This document shows positions 16,898 to 25,275 of a stretch of 35,527 bases of DNA, piece after piece (position 1 is the stretch's first letter; each line of letters begins with the position of its first letter). Source of the DNA: Anoxybacillus sp. J5B_2022. GTDB taxonomy: Bacteria > Bacillota > Bacilli > Bacillales > Anoxybacillaceae. The stretch is taken from contig NZ_JAPSMC010000030.1 of NCBI RefSeq assembly GCF_026847645.1, forward strand, positions 1 to 35,527. Reading direction: 5' to 3'. A model generated the notes under the pieces. That model was not told the DNA's origin. It saw nothing but the letters and a program-made list of their open reading frames with translations, and ran no database searches. A program made the position numbers and the translations under genes.

Positions 16898-18040
16898 ATG
16901 CGTCTTTGGATTTTAGTTAGTGTTGTAGCGATTTCGGGATTATCGCAAGGAATGTTGCTTCCTTTAATTTCTATATTATTAGAAAAGCACAGCGTTTCGT
17001 CTTCTGTCAATGGAGCGCATGCCACTGCCATGTACATCGGCGTGCTTCTCGTCTCTCCATTTATGGAAAAACCGTTGCGAAAATATGGATATCGACCCAT
17101 CATTATATTAGGTGGTTTTATTGTACTATTATCGCTCGCTTTATTTCCACTATGGAATTCATTTTTATTTTGGTTCGTTTTACGTTTATTGGTCGGCATC
17201 GGGGATCATATGCTTCATTTCGCAGTGCAGACGTGGATTACTGACTTTTCCCCTCATCATCGGCGCGGCCGAAACTTATCGTTATACGGGTTGTTTTTCG
17301 GGATTGGTTTTTCGCTCGGGCCGATGTTGGCGTCGCTCGTTGAACGGAGTGAACAGCTGCCGTTTTTATTATCCTCCTTGTTGAGCTTATTAGGGTGGTT
17401 GGCCGTGTTTTTCATCCGAAACGAACATCCCGAAACAGCAGGAACCACCCATCATTCGGGTTCATCCCACCGCTTCATCGATACGTGGAAATATGCGTGG
17501 GCAGCGCTCTTGCTCCCGTTTACTTACGGATTTTTAGAAGCTTCCGTCCATGGGATTTTTCCAGTGTATGCGCTTCGTGAACATTTATCCGTTCAACAAG
17601 TCGCTACTCTGTTGCCTGCGTTTTCTATCGGCAGCATCCTCTTTCAGCTGCCGCTCGGCATGTTAAGCGACCGTTTTCAGCGAAAGGGTGTGCTTTCTAC
17701 GGCACTATTGATCGGTACGATTAGTTTTATAAGTGCCTTATTTTTTCTTCATTCGTTTGTCGGTTTATTCATTTGCTTTTTTGTTGCAGGTATGTTTGTC
17801 GGTTCCCTTTTCTCGCTCGGGATTACATACATGGCGGATTTGCTTCCGAAACATCTGTTGCCAACCGGTAACTTGCTCTCCGGTATTTTTTATAGCATCG
17901 GCAGCATGTGCGGGCCGCTGTTTATCGGTACCATGATTCCATATGGGCACGGAAGTTTTTTTCTTGTCATTAGCTCCCTTCTTTTCCTCGTTTTCATCGC
18001 GTTGTTCTATAACAAACACGCAGAGGTCACAGAAAAGTGA
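16898..18040 (+). CDS. yfkF: MFS transporter, YfkF-like
   Basis: This is a 380-residue major facilitator with about 12 hydrophobic segments. The loop after segment 2 and a central hydrophilic loop (GTTHHSGSSHRF) fit the 6+6 fold, and PLGMLSDRFQRKG is a motif-A-like loop in the second half. The frame opens at 16820, but a GAGGGA site 8 nt before the ATG at 16898 gives MRLWILVSVVAISGLSQGM, a natural first membrane segment. Position and sequence match B. subtilis yfkF. The substrate cannot be told from the sequence. Confidence 0.87.
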   Translation: MRLWILVSVVAISGLSQGMLLPLISILLEKHSVSSSVNGAHATAMYIGVLLVSPFMEKPLRKYGYRPIIILGGFIVLLSLALFPLWNSFLFWFVLRLLVGIGDHMLHFAVQTWITDFSPHHRRGRNLSLYGLFFGIGFSLGPMLASLVERSEQLPFLLSSLLSLLGWLAVFFIRNEHPETAGTTHHSGSSHRFIDTWKYAWAALLLPFTYGFLEASVHGIFPVYALREHLSVQQVATLLPAFSIGSILFQLPLGMLSDRFQRKGVLSTALLIGTISFISALFFLHSFVGLFICFFVAGMFVGSLFSLGITYMADLLPKHLLPTGNLLSGIFYSIGSMCGPLFIGTMIPYGHGSFFLVISSLLFLVFIALFYNKHAEVTEK

Positions 18041-18056
18041 CCTCTTAAATTTTTTT
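18022..18056 (+). terminator. intrinsic terminator of yfkF
   Basis: The perfect 9-bp stem AGAGGTCAC/GTGACCTCT (18022-18030 with 18037-18045) overlaps the stop codon and is followed by TAAATTTTTTT. Confidence 0.88.
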
Positions 18057-18076
18057 GCCTATTTTTAAAAAAGATG

Positions 18077-18106
18077 TTGACCAATTTTCACATACTGTTA
18101 TATAAT
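18077..18106 (+). promoter_or_regulatory. sigma-A-type promoter of the BH0509-family gene
   Basis: A -35 TTGACC (18077-18082) and a perfect -10 TATAAT (18101-18106) are separated by 18 nt. The leader contains the palindrome CTGTTTTAAAACAG (18127-18140). CATACTGTT occurs twice (18091 and 18123), so an operator is likely. Confidence 0.72.
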
Positions 18107-18159
18107 ACAAATAACAAATAAACATACTGTTTTAAAACAGAACGAAAGGGAGAAGAACG

Positions 18160-18306
18160 ATGAGCAGAGCGGAACGAAAAAATATGATTGAGTTTATCGA
18201 GAAAGTAAAAGGAATCGCTAGAGAGCAGCTTATGTACATGACAGATGCAGAAATCGAACACATTTACAACCAAACATATTACCATTACGAAGAAATTGCA
18301 GAATAG
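18160..18306 (+). CDS. BH0509 family small protein
   Basis: This is a 48-residue protein starting MSRAERKNMIEFIEKVKG and ending YYHYEEIAE. The start helix (ER-K-x-M-I-E-F-x-x-K-V-K-G), the M-T-D-A-E-I motif and the tail match short Bacillaceae proteins annotated as BH0509 family. The start ATG follows GAAAGGGAG at good spacing. It has its own promoter with a palindromic leader and its own terminator, so it is a stand-alone regulated gene. The function is not known. Confidence 0.75.
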   Translation: MSRAERKNMIEFIEKVKGIAREQLMYMTDAEIEHIYNQTYYHYEEIAE

Positions 18307-18338
18307 AAGGCTGTCTATGGCGACAGCCTTTCTTTTTT
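18307..18338 (+). terminator. intrinsic terminator of the BH0509-family gene
   Basis: The stem AAGGCTGTC/GACAGCCTT (18307-18315 with 18322-18330) is followed by TCTTTTTT. It begins at the stop codon. Confidence 0.88.
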
Positions 18339-18441
18339 AATGGTATCCATTTTGTCCGTTCGCACTGCTGCTTGTTTTATGCGTCGGTTTATGCTTTCCT
18401 TTTTGTTTTGTCCCGCCATCTTTTTTTGTTTTTTTCGTCAT
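18337..18441 (-). CDS. very small basic peptide
   Basis: On the minus strand an 8-base GGAGGAGG site (complement of 18449-18456) lies 7 nt before an ATG at 18441. It opens a 34-residue frame starting MTKKTKKDGGTKQKG and ending SSANGQNGYH. Eight lysines and almost no hydrophobic residues predict a disordered basic peptide. Another ATG at 18447 is too close to the site. Size and composition recall small spore-associated or nucleic-acid-binding peptides of Bacillaceae, but I recognise no family. It lies downstream of and convergent with the BH0509-family gene. Confidence 0.6.
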   Translation of the reverse strand: MTKKTKKDGGTKQKGKHKPTHKTSSSANGQNGYH

Positions 18442-18502
18442 CTTCATTCCTCCTCCAACCGGCTACACCGATTAGCATGCCCCGTTTGCTTTCGTTTATC
18501 CG

Positions 18503-19336
18503 TTACCGCTCCCGCTTTCTTCCTTCGCGCCGACAAGCGAAAATCGCATTTAACTCTCCCCCAAGCACGATGATCATGCCCGATAAATAAAACCAGACAA
18601 GCAAAATGATAATTCCCCCTAGGCTTCCGTACATGGACGTATAACTAGCGAAAGTCCCTACATAATAAGAAAACGCAAGCGAAGTAACAATCCAGCCAAC
18701 TGTCGCAAATATCGCGCCAACAAATACTTCTTTGCAGTGTAGTCGCTTATTCGGTGCAAAGTAGTATAAAGCGGTGAAAACGATGAACAAAATGAGCGAG
18801 CTGACCGACCAACGCAACGTGTTCCAGAGCGCAAAAAAAACGGATGAAACGCCTAGCACAGAGGATAAAAAAAGGCCGATCGCCTTGCCGAACACAGGAA
18901 GCAATAGCGCCACTACAATCACGATCATCATCCCAAACGTCAATAAAATCGACATTCCCCTTGCGACGATAAACGAACGACTTTCTTCGACATCATAGGC
19001 GCGGTTCAACGCGCGGACAATGGCGTCAATGCCGTTGGAAGCCGACCAAATCGCCCCGATAATTCCCAATGACAACAGTTTACCGTTTTGATGGTCCATA
19101 ATATCTTGAATGTTCGCTTCAATGAGATCGATCGCTTCTTTCGGCGCGTACTGCCGGACGATGGTGAGCACATCTTCATGCGGAACCGGTAAATACGCCA
19201 GCAACGTCAATAAAAAAATTAAAAACGGAAAGAGGGAAAGAAGAAAAAAGTAGGCTAACTCCGCTGACAAGCGCGACACTTCATCTTCTTGAAAACGCCG
19301 AATTAGTTCGCGGATAAACGTGAGATTCACCATCAC
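18503..19336 (-). CDS. yfkH: YihY/BrkB family membrane protein
   Basis: This is a 277-residue integral membrane protein with about six hydrophobic segments. The N-terminal ELAYFFLLSLFPFLIFLL and the central ASNGIDAIVRALNRAYDVEESRSF match the YihY/virulence factor BrkB family, of which B. subtilis YfkH is the local counterpart. The C-terminus is basic and cytoplasmic. The ATG is preceded by a GGGGGAT-type site. The transport or structural role of the family is not established. It lies between the yfkF region and yfkJ, as in B. subtilis. Confidence 0.88.
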   Translation of the reverse strand: MMVNLTFIRELIRRFQEDEVSRLSAELAYFFLLSLFPFLIFLLTLLAYLPVPHEDVLTIVRQYAPKEAIDLIEANIQDIMDHQNGKLLSLGIIGAIWSASNGIDAIVRALNRAYDVEESRSFIVARGMSILLTFGMMIVIVVALLLPVFGKAIGLFLSSVLGVSSVFFALWNTLRWSVSSLILFIVFTALYYFAPNKRLHCKEVFVGAIFATVGWIVTSLAFSYYVGTFASYTSMYGSLGGIIILLVWFYLSGMIIVLGGELNAIFACRREGRKRER

Positions 19337-19391
19337 CCGATCCCCCTTTCATCTGATCGACTAGGACTTTGTGTCACGTTCCCATTCTTCC

Positions 19392-19862
19392 TTACAATCC
19401 TTTTTCTTTTTTGATTGTTTCGAGCAAATGACGACATCCCTTTTGAATTAATTCATATACTTCTTCAAAGTTGCCTGTGTAATACGGGTCCGGCACATCC
19501 GTAAGATCACTGTCCAGAACGAAATCAAGTAAACGGCCGATAAAGCCAACTTTATTATATCCCGCTAACCGACGTAAATTCCCGAGATTCTCCATATCCA
19601 TCGCAATAATGTAATCAAATGTCCGTAAATCCTCTTCACTAATTTGTCTCGCGCGAATACCGCTAAAGTCGATCGCATGTTTCTGTAAAATTTCCTGCGT
19701 TCCACGATGCGGCGGTTTTCCGACGTGCCAATTTCCCGTTCCCGCTGAATCGATGACAAAATTCTCTTCCAATCCTTCTTTTTTCACTAAATCGCGAAAA
19801 ATCGCCTCAGCCATTGGTGAACGGCAAATATTCCCTAAACAAACGAATAACACTTTCACCAT
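19392..19862 (-). CDS. yfkJ: low-molecular-weight protein tyrosine phosphatase
   Basis: This is a 156-residue LMW-PTP. The P-loop is CLGNICRS, with catalytic C8 and phosphate-binding R14, and the general-acid loop is DPYYTGNF near residue 122. It matches B. subtilis YfkJ rather than the arginine phosphatase YwlE, based on the aromatic DPYY and the local synteny. The frame opens at 19934, but a GGAGG site 8 nt before the ATG at 19862 gives MVKVLFVCLGNICRSP. It diverges from yfkK. Confidence 0.93.
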   Translation of the reverse strand: MVKVLFVCLGNICRSPMAEAIFRDLVKKEGLEENFVIDSAGTGNWHVGKPPHRGTQEILQKHAIDFSGIRARQISEEDLRTFDYIIAMDMENLGNLRRLAGYNKVGFIGRLLDFVLDSDLTDVPDPYYTGNFEEVYELIQKGCRHLLETIKKEKGL

Positions 19863-19961
19863 TTCCAATTCCTCCTCTCGTTCTCCATTATAAACAAAAT
19901 ATAAATCGCCATGTATACTTTCCATATGGTACAATAGGCGATAATAAGGAGGCGGAAAGGA

Positions 19962-20195
19962 ATGAACGATGTGGACTTATCGAAAAAATCTCTGGACAAT
20001 ATGGAATACATGATTGAAAAAATGAAAGAAAAGTTAAAAGTGTTGAATTTTGATGTGATGAAACCTTCCCATTTCGATGACGCGTTGTATGAAGAGCTAA
20101 AAGACATTTATGAAATGGTGATGAAAAAGCAATCTTTCAGCCCAAGTGAGATGCAAGCGATCGTCGAGGAATTAGGAAATTTGCGAAAAAAATAG
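19962..20195 (+). CDS. yfkK: DUF1128 family protein YfkK
   Basis: This is a 77-residue acidic, helical protein starting MNDVDLSKKSLDNMEYMIEKMKEKL, with KPSHFDDALYEELKDIYEMV in the middle. It matches the DUF1128 family (B. subtilis YfkK). The ATG follows AGGAGG with a further AAAGG before the start. It is divergent from yfkJ and ends in a good terminator. No function is known. Confidence 0.9.
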   Translation: MNDVDLSKKSLDNMEYMIEKMKEKLKVLNFDVMKPSHFDDALYEELKDIYEMVMKKQSFSPSEMQAIVEELGNLRKK

Positions 20196-20222
20196 GAAAC
20201 AGCAAAAAGATGGTTGAACTAT

Positions 20223-20249
20223 AAAGATGGTTAGACCATCTTTTTTATT
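20223..20249 (+). terminator. intrinsic terminator of yfkK
   Basis: The stem AAAGATGGT/ACCATCTTT (20223-20231 with 20235-20243) is followed by TTTATTTT. A second copy of the 5' arm (AAAGATGGTT) lies just upstream at 20206-20215 and could compete for pairing. Confidence 0.85.
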
Positions 20250-20364
20250 TTGTCCTATCTTTTTCCGCCTTTTGCAGCGATCAATATAGTAGAAAAGCCT
20301 TTCACCGTTTCGCATCCAAAACATATGATATGATGAAATAATTTATGAAGGAAGGTGGACAAAC

Positions 20365-21417
20365 ATGGAATACGACATTACCCGCGACTATATTCAAATT
20401 GGCAACGCCCGCTCTGGCCAAAAATTGCAAGGCGTGAAATTTATCGTCAGCCATTCAACCGGAAATCCCGGCTCAACCGCTTATGCCAACCGCAACTATT
20501 TCCATACCCGCCAACCGTCAGCATCGGCTCATACGTTCATCGATGACAAATACATTCTCGAAATCATTCCGTTAGACGAAAAAGCTTGGCACGTTTTATA
20601 CAATAAGCCAATGGACAACCAGCTGTTCGGCGTTGATGCAAACGATGCCGCCATCGGGGTAGAGCTTTGCTACGGGGGAACGATTGATTTTCACGAAGCA
20701 TATAAACGATACGTGTGGTATCACGCGTACCTTTGCAAAACGTTCCGGCTTGACCCGAAACGGCAGATTGTGTCCCACCATACGCTTGACCCGGAACGAA
20801 GAAGCGACCCGCTCGATGTGTTTCGCCTTTATGGGGTGACGTGGGATAGTTTTATCCAAGATATCGTGGAAACGATGACCCCTGCTAGTCAACCGAATAA
20901 AACCAATCCCGCGAAACCAACACAAGTAAAAGGCACAACCGTCCGTTTACCACTCAAGCTCGGCGATAAAGGAACATTTGTGAAAGAAATTCAACAAGAC
21001 CTTATCCGCGTCGGCTTTCCGCTCCCGAAATACGGCGCAGACGGCGCCTTCGGAGAAGAAACGGAAAATGCCGTCATGGCATTTCAAAAACAATACGGCT
21101 TGCACGTAGACGGCATCGTTGGCCAAGAAACGTTAGCAAAATTAACCGAAGTCGTCAACCAAAAACTGCGCCAAGAAGCATTTCCATTACCAAATAAAGT
21201 ATTAAAAAAAGGCGACAAAGGCGAAGATGTCAAAATGGTACAGCGCGCCTTAAAACATCTCGGATTTGACCCGAAAGGAATCGATGGCGTATACGGGGAA
21301 CAAACGGAAGACGCCGTGCGTCGTTTCCAATCGATGTACGCCGCGCTGCAAGACGACGGAATATACGGACCAAATACACGAAAGTTTATGCGCATGGAAT
21401 TGGAACAAAAAAAATAA
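20365..21417 (+). CDS. N-acetylmuramoyl-L-alanine amidase with peptidoglycan-binding repeats
   Basis: This is a 350-residue peptidoglycan amidase. The Amidase_2 domain covers about residues 5-165. The zinc ligands include H30 (IVSHSTGN) and the HHTLDPERRSDP motif at about 138-149, with H56 (AHTFID) nearby. After a Pro/Thr/Lys linker, two PG_binding_1 repeats follow (about 198-262 and 280-345, each with a DGxFG/DGVYG..T..AV..FQ pattern). No signal peptide is visible, as in phage-type and mother-cell lysis enzymes such as XlyA/CwlA. No holin or phage gene is adjacent, so a host autolysin or a domesticated phage enzyme is likely. Confidence 0.9.
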   Translation: MEYDITRDYIQIGNARSGQKLQGVKFIVSHSTGNPGSTAYANRNYFHTRQPSASAHTFIDDKYILEIIPLDEKAWHVLYNKPMDNQLFGVDANDAAIGVELCYGGTIDFHEAYKRYVWYHAYLCKTFRLDPKRQIVSHHTLDPERRSDPLDVFRLYGVTWDSFIQDIVETMTPASQPNKTNPAKPTQVKGTTVRLPLKLGDKGTFVKEIQQDLIRVGFPLPKYGADGAFGEETENAVMAFQKQYGLHVDGIVGQETLAKLTEVVNQKLRQEAFPLPNKVLKKGDKGEDVKMVQRALKHLGFDPKGIDGVYGEQTEDAVRRFQSMYAALQDDGIYGPNTRKFMRMELEQKK

Positions 21418-21443
21418 CCCCTTCCTAAGGGGGCTTTTTTTTT
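21418..21443 (+). terminator. intrinsic terminator of amidase gene
   Basis: The stem CCCCTT/AAGGGG (21418-21423 with 21427-21432) is followed by a run of nine T bases (21435-21443), directly after the stop codon. Confidence 0.88.
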
Positions 21444-21474
21444 AAAAAAAATAATTCCTATCGAAAAACTAGGA

Positions 21475-21502
21475 TTGACTTTTGTGTGAATTATGTTAAA
21501 AT
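21475..21502 (+). promoter_or_regulatory. sigma-A-type promoter of the sulfate assimilation operon
   Basis: A -35 TTGACT (21475-21480) and a -10 TAAAAT (21497-21502) are separated by 16 nt. The start codon of cysH is about 160 nt downstream, which leaves a long leader. Confidence 0.6.
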
Positions 21503-21515
21503 TTTAGTCAATTAC

Positions 21516-21640
21516 ACACTTATCAAGAGCGTGGGAGAGAACTGGCTCGTTCACCTACTCACCACTTAACGCCTAACAGCTTTTGAAGTGGGAAAAAAAT
21601 TCGTCTTTCACCTTTCCGAAATGGAAAGTTTTCTTATTAC
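21516..21640 (+). promoter_or_regulatory. attenuator-type leader of cysH operon, diverged S-box-like
   Basis: The leader begins CACTTATCAAGAG, the classic 5' edge of SAM-I (S-box) riboswitches, and continues with GAGAACTGGCTC, which aligns with the S-box AGGGACTGGCCC kink region. The conserved TGAAACC and GCAACC parts and the 3' arm of P1 are not recognisable. A hairpin CCACTT/AAGTGG (21562-21591) follows, then a terminator-like hairpin CTTTCC/GGAAAG (21612-21628) with TTTTCTT. B. subtilis cysH is preceded by an S-box, which supports the reading. It could be a degenerate or non-SAM-responsive version. Confidence 0.5.
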
Positions 21641-21662
21641 TCAACATTAAGGGGGGATTGCC

Positions 21663-22367
21663 TTGCTTACGTATCACACATGGGATGTAGCGAAGCCGTC
21701 ATTTTCAAGCGACAACGACACAAAAGGGGCGTTAGACGTTCTGCAATGGGCATATGACCATTATCAAGACGATATTGTATATGCTTGCAGTTTTGGTATT
21801 GAGGGTATCGTGTTAATTGACTTGATTTCCAAAGTAAAACCGGATGCCGAAATTGTTTTTCTTGATACGAATCTTCATTTTCGCGAAACATATGAAACAA
21901 TTGAAAAGATCAAACGAAAATACCCAGATCTTCGAATTATTATGAAAAAGCCACATCTGTCTCTAGAAGAACAAGCAGAGCAGTTTGGCGATGAATTATG
22001 GAAGCATCACCCGAATAAGTGCTGTGAACTGAGGAAAATTATCCCACTCCGCGAAGTGCTGACCGGTGTTACCGCTTGGATTTCTGGCCTGCGGCGCGAA
22101 CAATCGCCGACGCGTCAACATGTGGAATATCTTAACAAGGACGAAAAATTTCAGTCGATTAAAATTTGCCCACTCATTCATTGGACATGGAAAGACGTTT
22201 GGAACTATGTGTACAAACACGAATTGCCATATAACGTGCTTCATGATCGCGGCTATCCGAGCATCGGCTGTGAACCGTGTACATCCCCTGCCCTTGATAT
22301 GAACGATTTACGCTCAGGCAGATGGGCAGGGCGCGGAAAAATAGAATGCGGCCTGCATGAATCATAA
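21663..22367 (+). CDS. cysH: adenylyl-sulfate/phosphoadenylyl-sulfate reductase
   Basis: This enzyme reduces APS or PAPS to sulfite with thioredoxin, 234 residues. Catalytic cysteine C229 sits in the C-terminal ECGLH motif. The CC pair (C120, C121) and CEPC (C203, C206) form the four-cysteine 4Fe-4S motif typical of APS-type reductases, as in B. subtilis Cys[12 protein letters not shown] is the substrate-binding segment. The start is a TTG at 21663 with an AAGGGGGG site 6 nt upstream; no ATG fits. It is the first gene of the operon, after an attenuator-like leader. Confidence 0.95.
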   Translation: MLTYHTWDVAKPSFSSDNDTKGALDVLQWAYDHYQDDIVYACSFGIEGIVLIDLISKVKPDAEIVFLDTNLHFRETYETIEKIKRKYPDLRIIMKKPHLSLEEQAEQFGDELWKHHPNKCCELRKIIPLREVLTGVTAWISGLRREQSPTRQHVEYLNKDEKFQSIKICPLIHWTWKDVWNYVYKHELPYNVLHDRGYPSIGCEPCTSPALDMNDLRSGRWAGRGKIECGLHES

Positions 22368-22376
22368 GGAGGGAGA

Positions 22377-23453
22377 ATGAATATGTTAACCGTTGCTTTT
22401 ATCGTCTCCTTCTTTTTCGCGATGAACATCGGGGCAAGTGGCGCGGCTGCAGCGATGGGAGTCGCTTACGGATCCGGAGCGATCAAACAGAAATATGTTG
22501 CCCTTCTCCTTTGCGGTCTTGGTGTTTTTTTAGGGAGTCTTGGCGGCGGGGAAGTCGTCAAAACAATTGGCTCAGGCATTATCCCGTCTTCCGTATTAAG
22601 CGTTAAAATTGTCATTATCATTTTAACGGCGGCAGCGATTTCCTTATTTGCCGCAAACATCATGGGAATCCCGCTCTCAACGAGCGAAATCACCGTTGGT
22701 TCGGTCGTTGGTGTCGGCATCGCTTACCAAGCGCTTTATGTATCAAAACTATTATTTATCGTGTCCATTTGGGTCGTTGTTCCGATTATTGCTTTTACGT
22801 TGACCTTTTTCATCGGCAAATGGTTTTTAGCGCTAAAGCGCAAATACCCACAAGTGGAAAGAGGGAAATGGCAAAAAAGCTTTATGGCGCTATTGATTGT
22901 TGCAGGTTTTTTTGAAGCATTTTCGGCGGGCATGAACAACGTGGCGAACGCGGTCGGACCGCTTGTCGGTGCAGGGCTTATTTCCGTCACAAAAGGAACG
23001 ATATTCGGTGGGGTGTTTGTTGCGCTCGGCGCGCTATTACTTGGCAGACGCGTGCTCGAAACAAACGGAAAAAAAATTACGCGCTTTTCCCCGTTCGAAG
23101 GATGCGCCATTTCCGGCACAGGGGCAATTCTCGTTATCATCTCTTCCGTTTTCGGGCTTCCCGTGCCGCTGACACAAATTACGACATCGGCCATTATCGG
23201 GATCGGCACTGCCAAAACAGGATTTTATATTTGGCAAAAGCGAATCGTCATTCAACTATTAAAAGTATGGTTTGTTTCACCGATTTTTTCGCTCGTTATT
23301 TCGTATAGTTTAGTAAAATTATTGCTTGATAGCGATTTATACACCGTCATCGCCATTTTTAGCGTCTGCTTGGCAACGATTGGGGTTATTAGTTTAAAAA
23401 AGACGATCTCCGAAGAAAAACGGGCGCTTCATGAAAACGGTGGCGGCATTTAA
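22377..23453 (+). CDS. cysP: sulfate permease, PiT family
   Basis: This is a 358-residue membrane transporter of the inorganic phosphate transporter (PiT) family, with about 10-11 hydrophobic segments. The PiT signature is repeated: FFFAMNIGASGAAAAMG at the N-terminus and EAFSAGMNNVANAVGPLVGAG in the middle. In this position between cysH and sat, the B. subtilis homologue CysP carries sulfate. The AAGGAGGG site serves either the ATG at 22377 or the one at 22383; the first is listed. It starts 9 nt after cysH. Confidence 0.92.
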   Translation: MNMLTVAFIVSFFFAMNIGASGAAAAMGVAYGSGAIKQKYVALLLCGLGVFLGSLGGGEVVKTIGSGIIPSSVLSVKIVIIILTAAAISLFAANIMGIPLSTSEITVGSVVGVGIAYQALYVSKLLFIVSIWVVVPIIAFTLTFFIGKWFLALKRKYPQVERGKWQKSFMALLIVAGFFEAFSAGMNNVANAVGPLVGAGLISVTKGTIFGGVFVALGALLLGRRVLETNGKKITRFSPFEGCAISGTGAILVIISSVFGLPVPLTQITTSAIIGIGTAKTGFYIWQKRIVIQLLKVWFVSPIFSLVISYSLVKLLLDSDLYTVIAIFSVCLATIGVISLKKTISEEKRALHENGGGI

Positions 23454-23504
23454 CATTAATTCATAGTTATCCTATATGTTTTATTATACAAGGAGGAATA
23501 CACA

Positions 23505-24665
23505 ATGAGTGTAAGCATTCCACATGGAGGAACATTAATCAACCGTTGGAATCCAGATTATGCAGTTGATGCCATTGAAAAAGAAATTGAATTGAGCAAC
23601 GCTGAACTAAGCGATCTTGAGTTGATTGGCATCGGCGGCTACAGCCCGCTGACCGGATTTTTAACAAAAAATGATTACGATTCTGTCGTCGAAACGATGC
23701 GCCTTGCTGATGGAACGGTATGGAGCATTCCGATCACGCTTGCCGTCAGTGAAGAAAAAGCAAACGAACTAGCTGTCGGCGAAACAGTAAAGCTTGTTTA
23801 CGACGGCGATGTCTATGGCGTCATTGATATTCAAGACATTTACGTTCCAGATAAACAAAAAGAAGCGCTTCATGTATATAAAACCGATGATCACAACCAC
23901 CCTGGCGTCAAAAAACTTTTCGAAAAACCGACCGTTTATGTCGGCGGACCAATTACTCTCGTGAAACGGACCGATAAAGGACGATTTGCGGCGTTTTATT
24001 TCGATCCAGCAGAAACGCGTAAACACTTTGCCGAGCTTGGCTGGAATACCGTTGTTGGCTTCCAGACGCGCAACCCAGTCCATCGCGCGCATGAGTACAT
24101 TCAAAAATGTGCGCTTGAAATTGTCGACGGTTTATTTTTAAACCCGCTCGTCGGCGAAACGAAAGACGATGACATTCCAGCCGACATTCGCATGGAAAGC
24201 TATCAAGTATTGCTTGAAAACTACTATCCGCAAGACCGTGTCTTTCTAGGTGTGTTCCAAGCAGCGATGCGGTACGCTGGTCCACGGGAAGCCATTTTCC
24301 ATGCGATGGTGCGCAAAAACTTCGGTTGCACACATTTCATTGTCGGTCGCGACCATGCGGGGGTTGGAAATTATTACGGCACATACGATGCGCAAAAAAT
24401 CTTCTTAAACTTTACACAAGAAGAGCTTGGTATTACCCCACTCTTTTTCGAGCATAGCTTTTATTGCACAAAATGCGAAGGGATGGCTTCCACAAAAACG
24501 TGCCCGCATGACCGTGAATACCATGTCGTCTTATCAGGAACGAAAGTGCGAGAAATGTTGCGAAACGGCGAAGTGCCGCCAAGCACGTTCAGCCGTCCGG
24601 AAGTTGTGCAAGTGCTTATTAAAGGGCTGCAACAACGGGAAGCTGTTTCGACATCTACGAAGTAA
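23505..24665 (+). CDS. sat: sulfate adenylyltransferase
   Basis: This is ATP sulfurylase, which makes APS from ATP and sulfate, 386 residues, as usual for the bacterial homomeric type. The PUA-like N-terminal part starts at [11 protein letters not shown]. The catalytic [12 protein letters not shown] (HxxH within it) lies near residue 190 and [12 protein letters not shown] near 285. A C-terminal Cys cluster ([15 protein letters not shown]) is present, as in the thermophile and Bacillus enzymes. A strong AAGGAGG site precedes the ATG. It follows cysP by 51 nt in the same operon. Confidence 0.96.
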   Translation: MSVSIPHGGTLINRWNPDYAVDAIEKEIELSNAELSDLELIGIGGYSPLTGFLTKNDYDSVVETMRLADGTVWSIPITLAVSEEKANELAVGETVKLVYDGDVYGVIDIQDIYVPDKQKEALHVYKTDDHNHPGVKKLFEKPTVYVGGPITLVKRTDKGRFAAFYFDPAETRKHFAELGWNTVVGFQTRNPVHRAHEYIQKCALEIVDGLFLNPLVGETKDDDIPADIRMESYQVLLENYYPQDRVFLGVFQAAMRYAGPREAIFHAMVRKNFGCTHFIVGRDHAGVGNYYGTYDAQKIFLNFTQEELGITPLFFEHSFYCTKCEGMASTKTCPHDREYHVVLSGTKVREMLRNGEVPPSTFSRPEVVQVLIKGLQQREAVSTSTK

Positions 24666-24680
24666 AGGAGAGGAAGGACG

Positions 24681-25274
24681 TTGGCAAATATCGTTTGGCA
24701 TCACACGGCCGTCACAAAAGAAGACCGGCGCGCGAAAAACGGCCATCATAGCGCTGTTTTATGGTTTACAGGGCTTTCCGGCTCCGGCAAATCGACGCTT
24801 GCAAACGCCGTATCGAAAAAGTTATTTGAACTTGGCGTACAAAACTACGTATTAGATGGCGATAACATTCGCCACGGCTTGAATAAAGATTTAGGCTTTT
24901 CCGCCGAAGACCGGACGGAAAATATCCGGCGCATCGGCGAAGTCGCAAAACTGTTTGTCGACAGCGGGCAATTTGTATTAACCGCCTTTATTTCTCCGTT
25001 TGCCCGTGACCGTCAACTCGTCCGGCAATTACTTGAACAAGACGAGTTTATCGAAATTTACGTGAAATGTCCACTTGAAGAATGTGAGAAACGCGATCCA
25101 AAAGGATTGTATAAAAAAGCACGAAACGGGGAAATTCGTGAATTTACCGGCATCGATTCTCCTTATGAAGAACCGACTTCGCCGGAACTGACAATTGAAA
25201 CGCATCGATACTCGCTAGAAGAATGCATCGATCAAGTAATCACTTATTTGCGTGAACGACAGCTTATTAAGTAA
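24681..25274 (+). CDS. cysC: adenylyl-sulfate kinase
   Basis: This enzyme phosphorylates APS to PAPS, 197 residues. The Walker A motif is GLSGSGKST (about residues 33-41), followed by [17 protein letters not shown] and [14 protein letters not shown], both diagnostic of CysC. The start is a TTG at 24681 preceded by AGGAGAGGAAGG. It is 15 nt after sat. A structured non-coding segment begins one base after its stop codon. Since the CysH here has the APS-type cysteines, CysC may serve PAPS supply more than reduction. Confidence 0.95.
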   Translation: MANIVWHHTAVTKEDRRAKNGHHSAVLWFTGLSGSGKSTLANAVSKKLFELGVQNYVLDGDNIRHGLNKDLGFSAEDRTENIRRIGEVAKLFVDSGQFVLTAFISPFARDRQLVRQLLEQDEFIEIYVKCPLEECEKRDPKGLYKKARNGEIREFTGIDSPYEEPTSPELTIETHRYSLEECIDQVITYLRERQLIK

Positions 25275-25275
25275 G

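Noticed and set aside
20365-21417. Prophage remnant suggested by the phage-type amidase
   Set aside because: No holin, tail, integrase or attachment-like repeat lies around it, and both neighbours are core Bacillaceae loci.
21520-21660. T-box leader before cysH
   Set aside because: The T-box core AGGGTGGNACCGCG and a specifier loop are not present.
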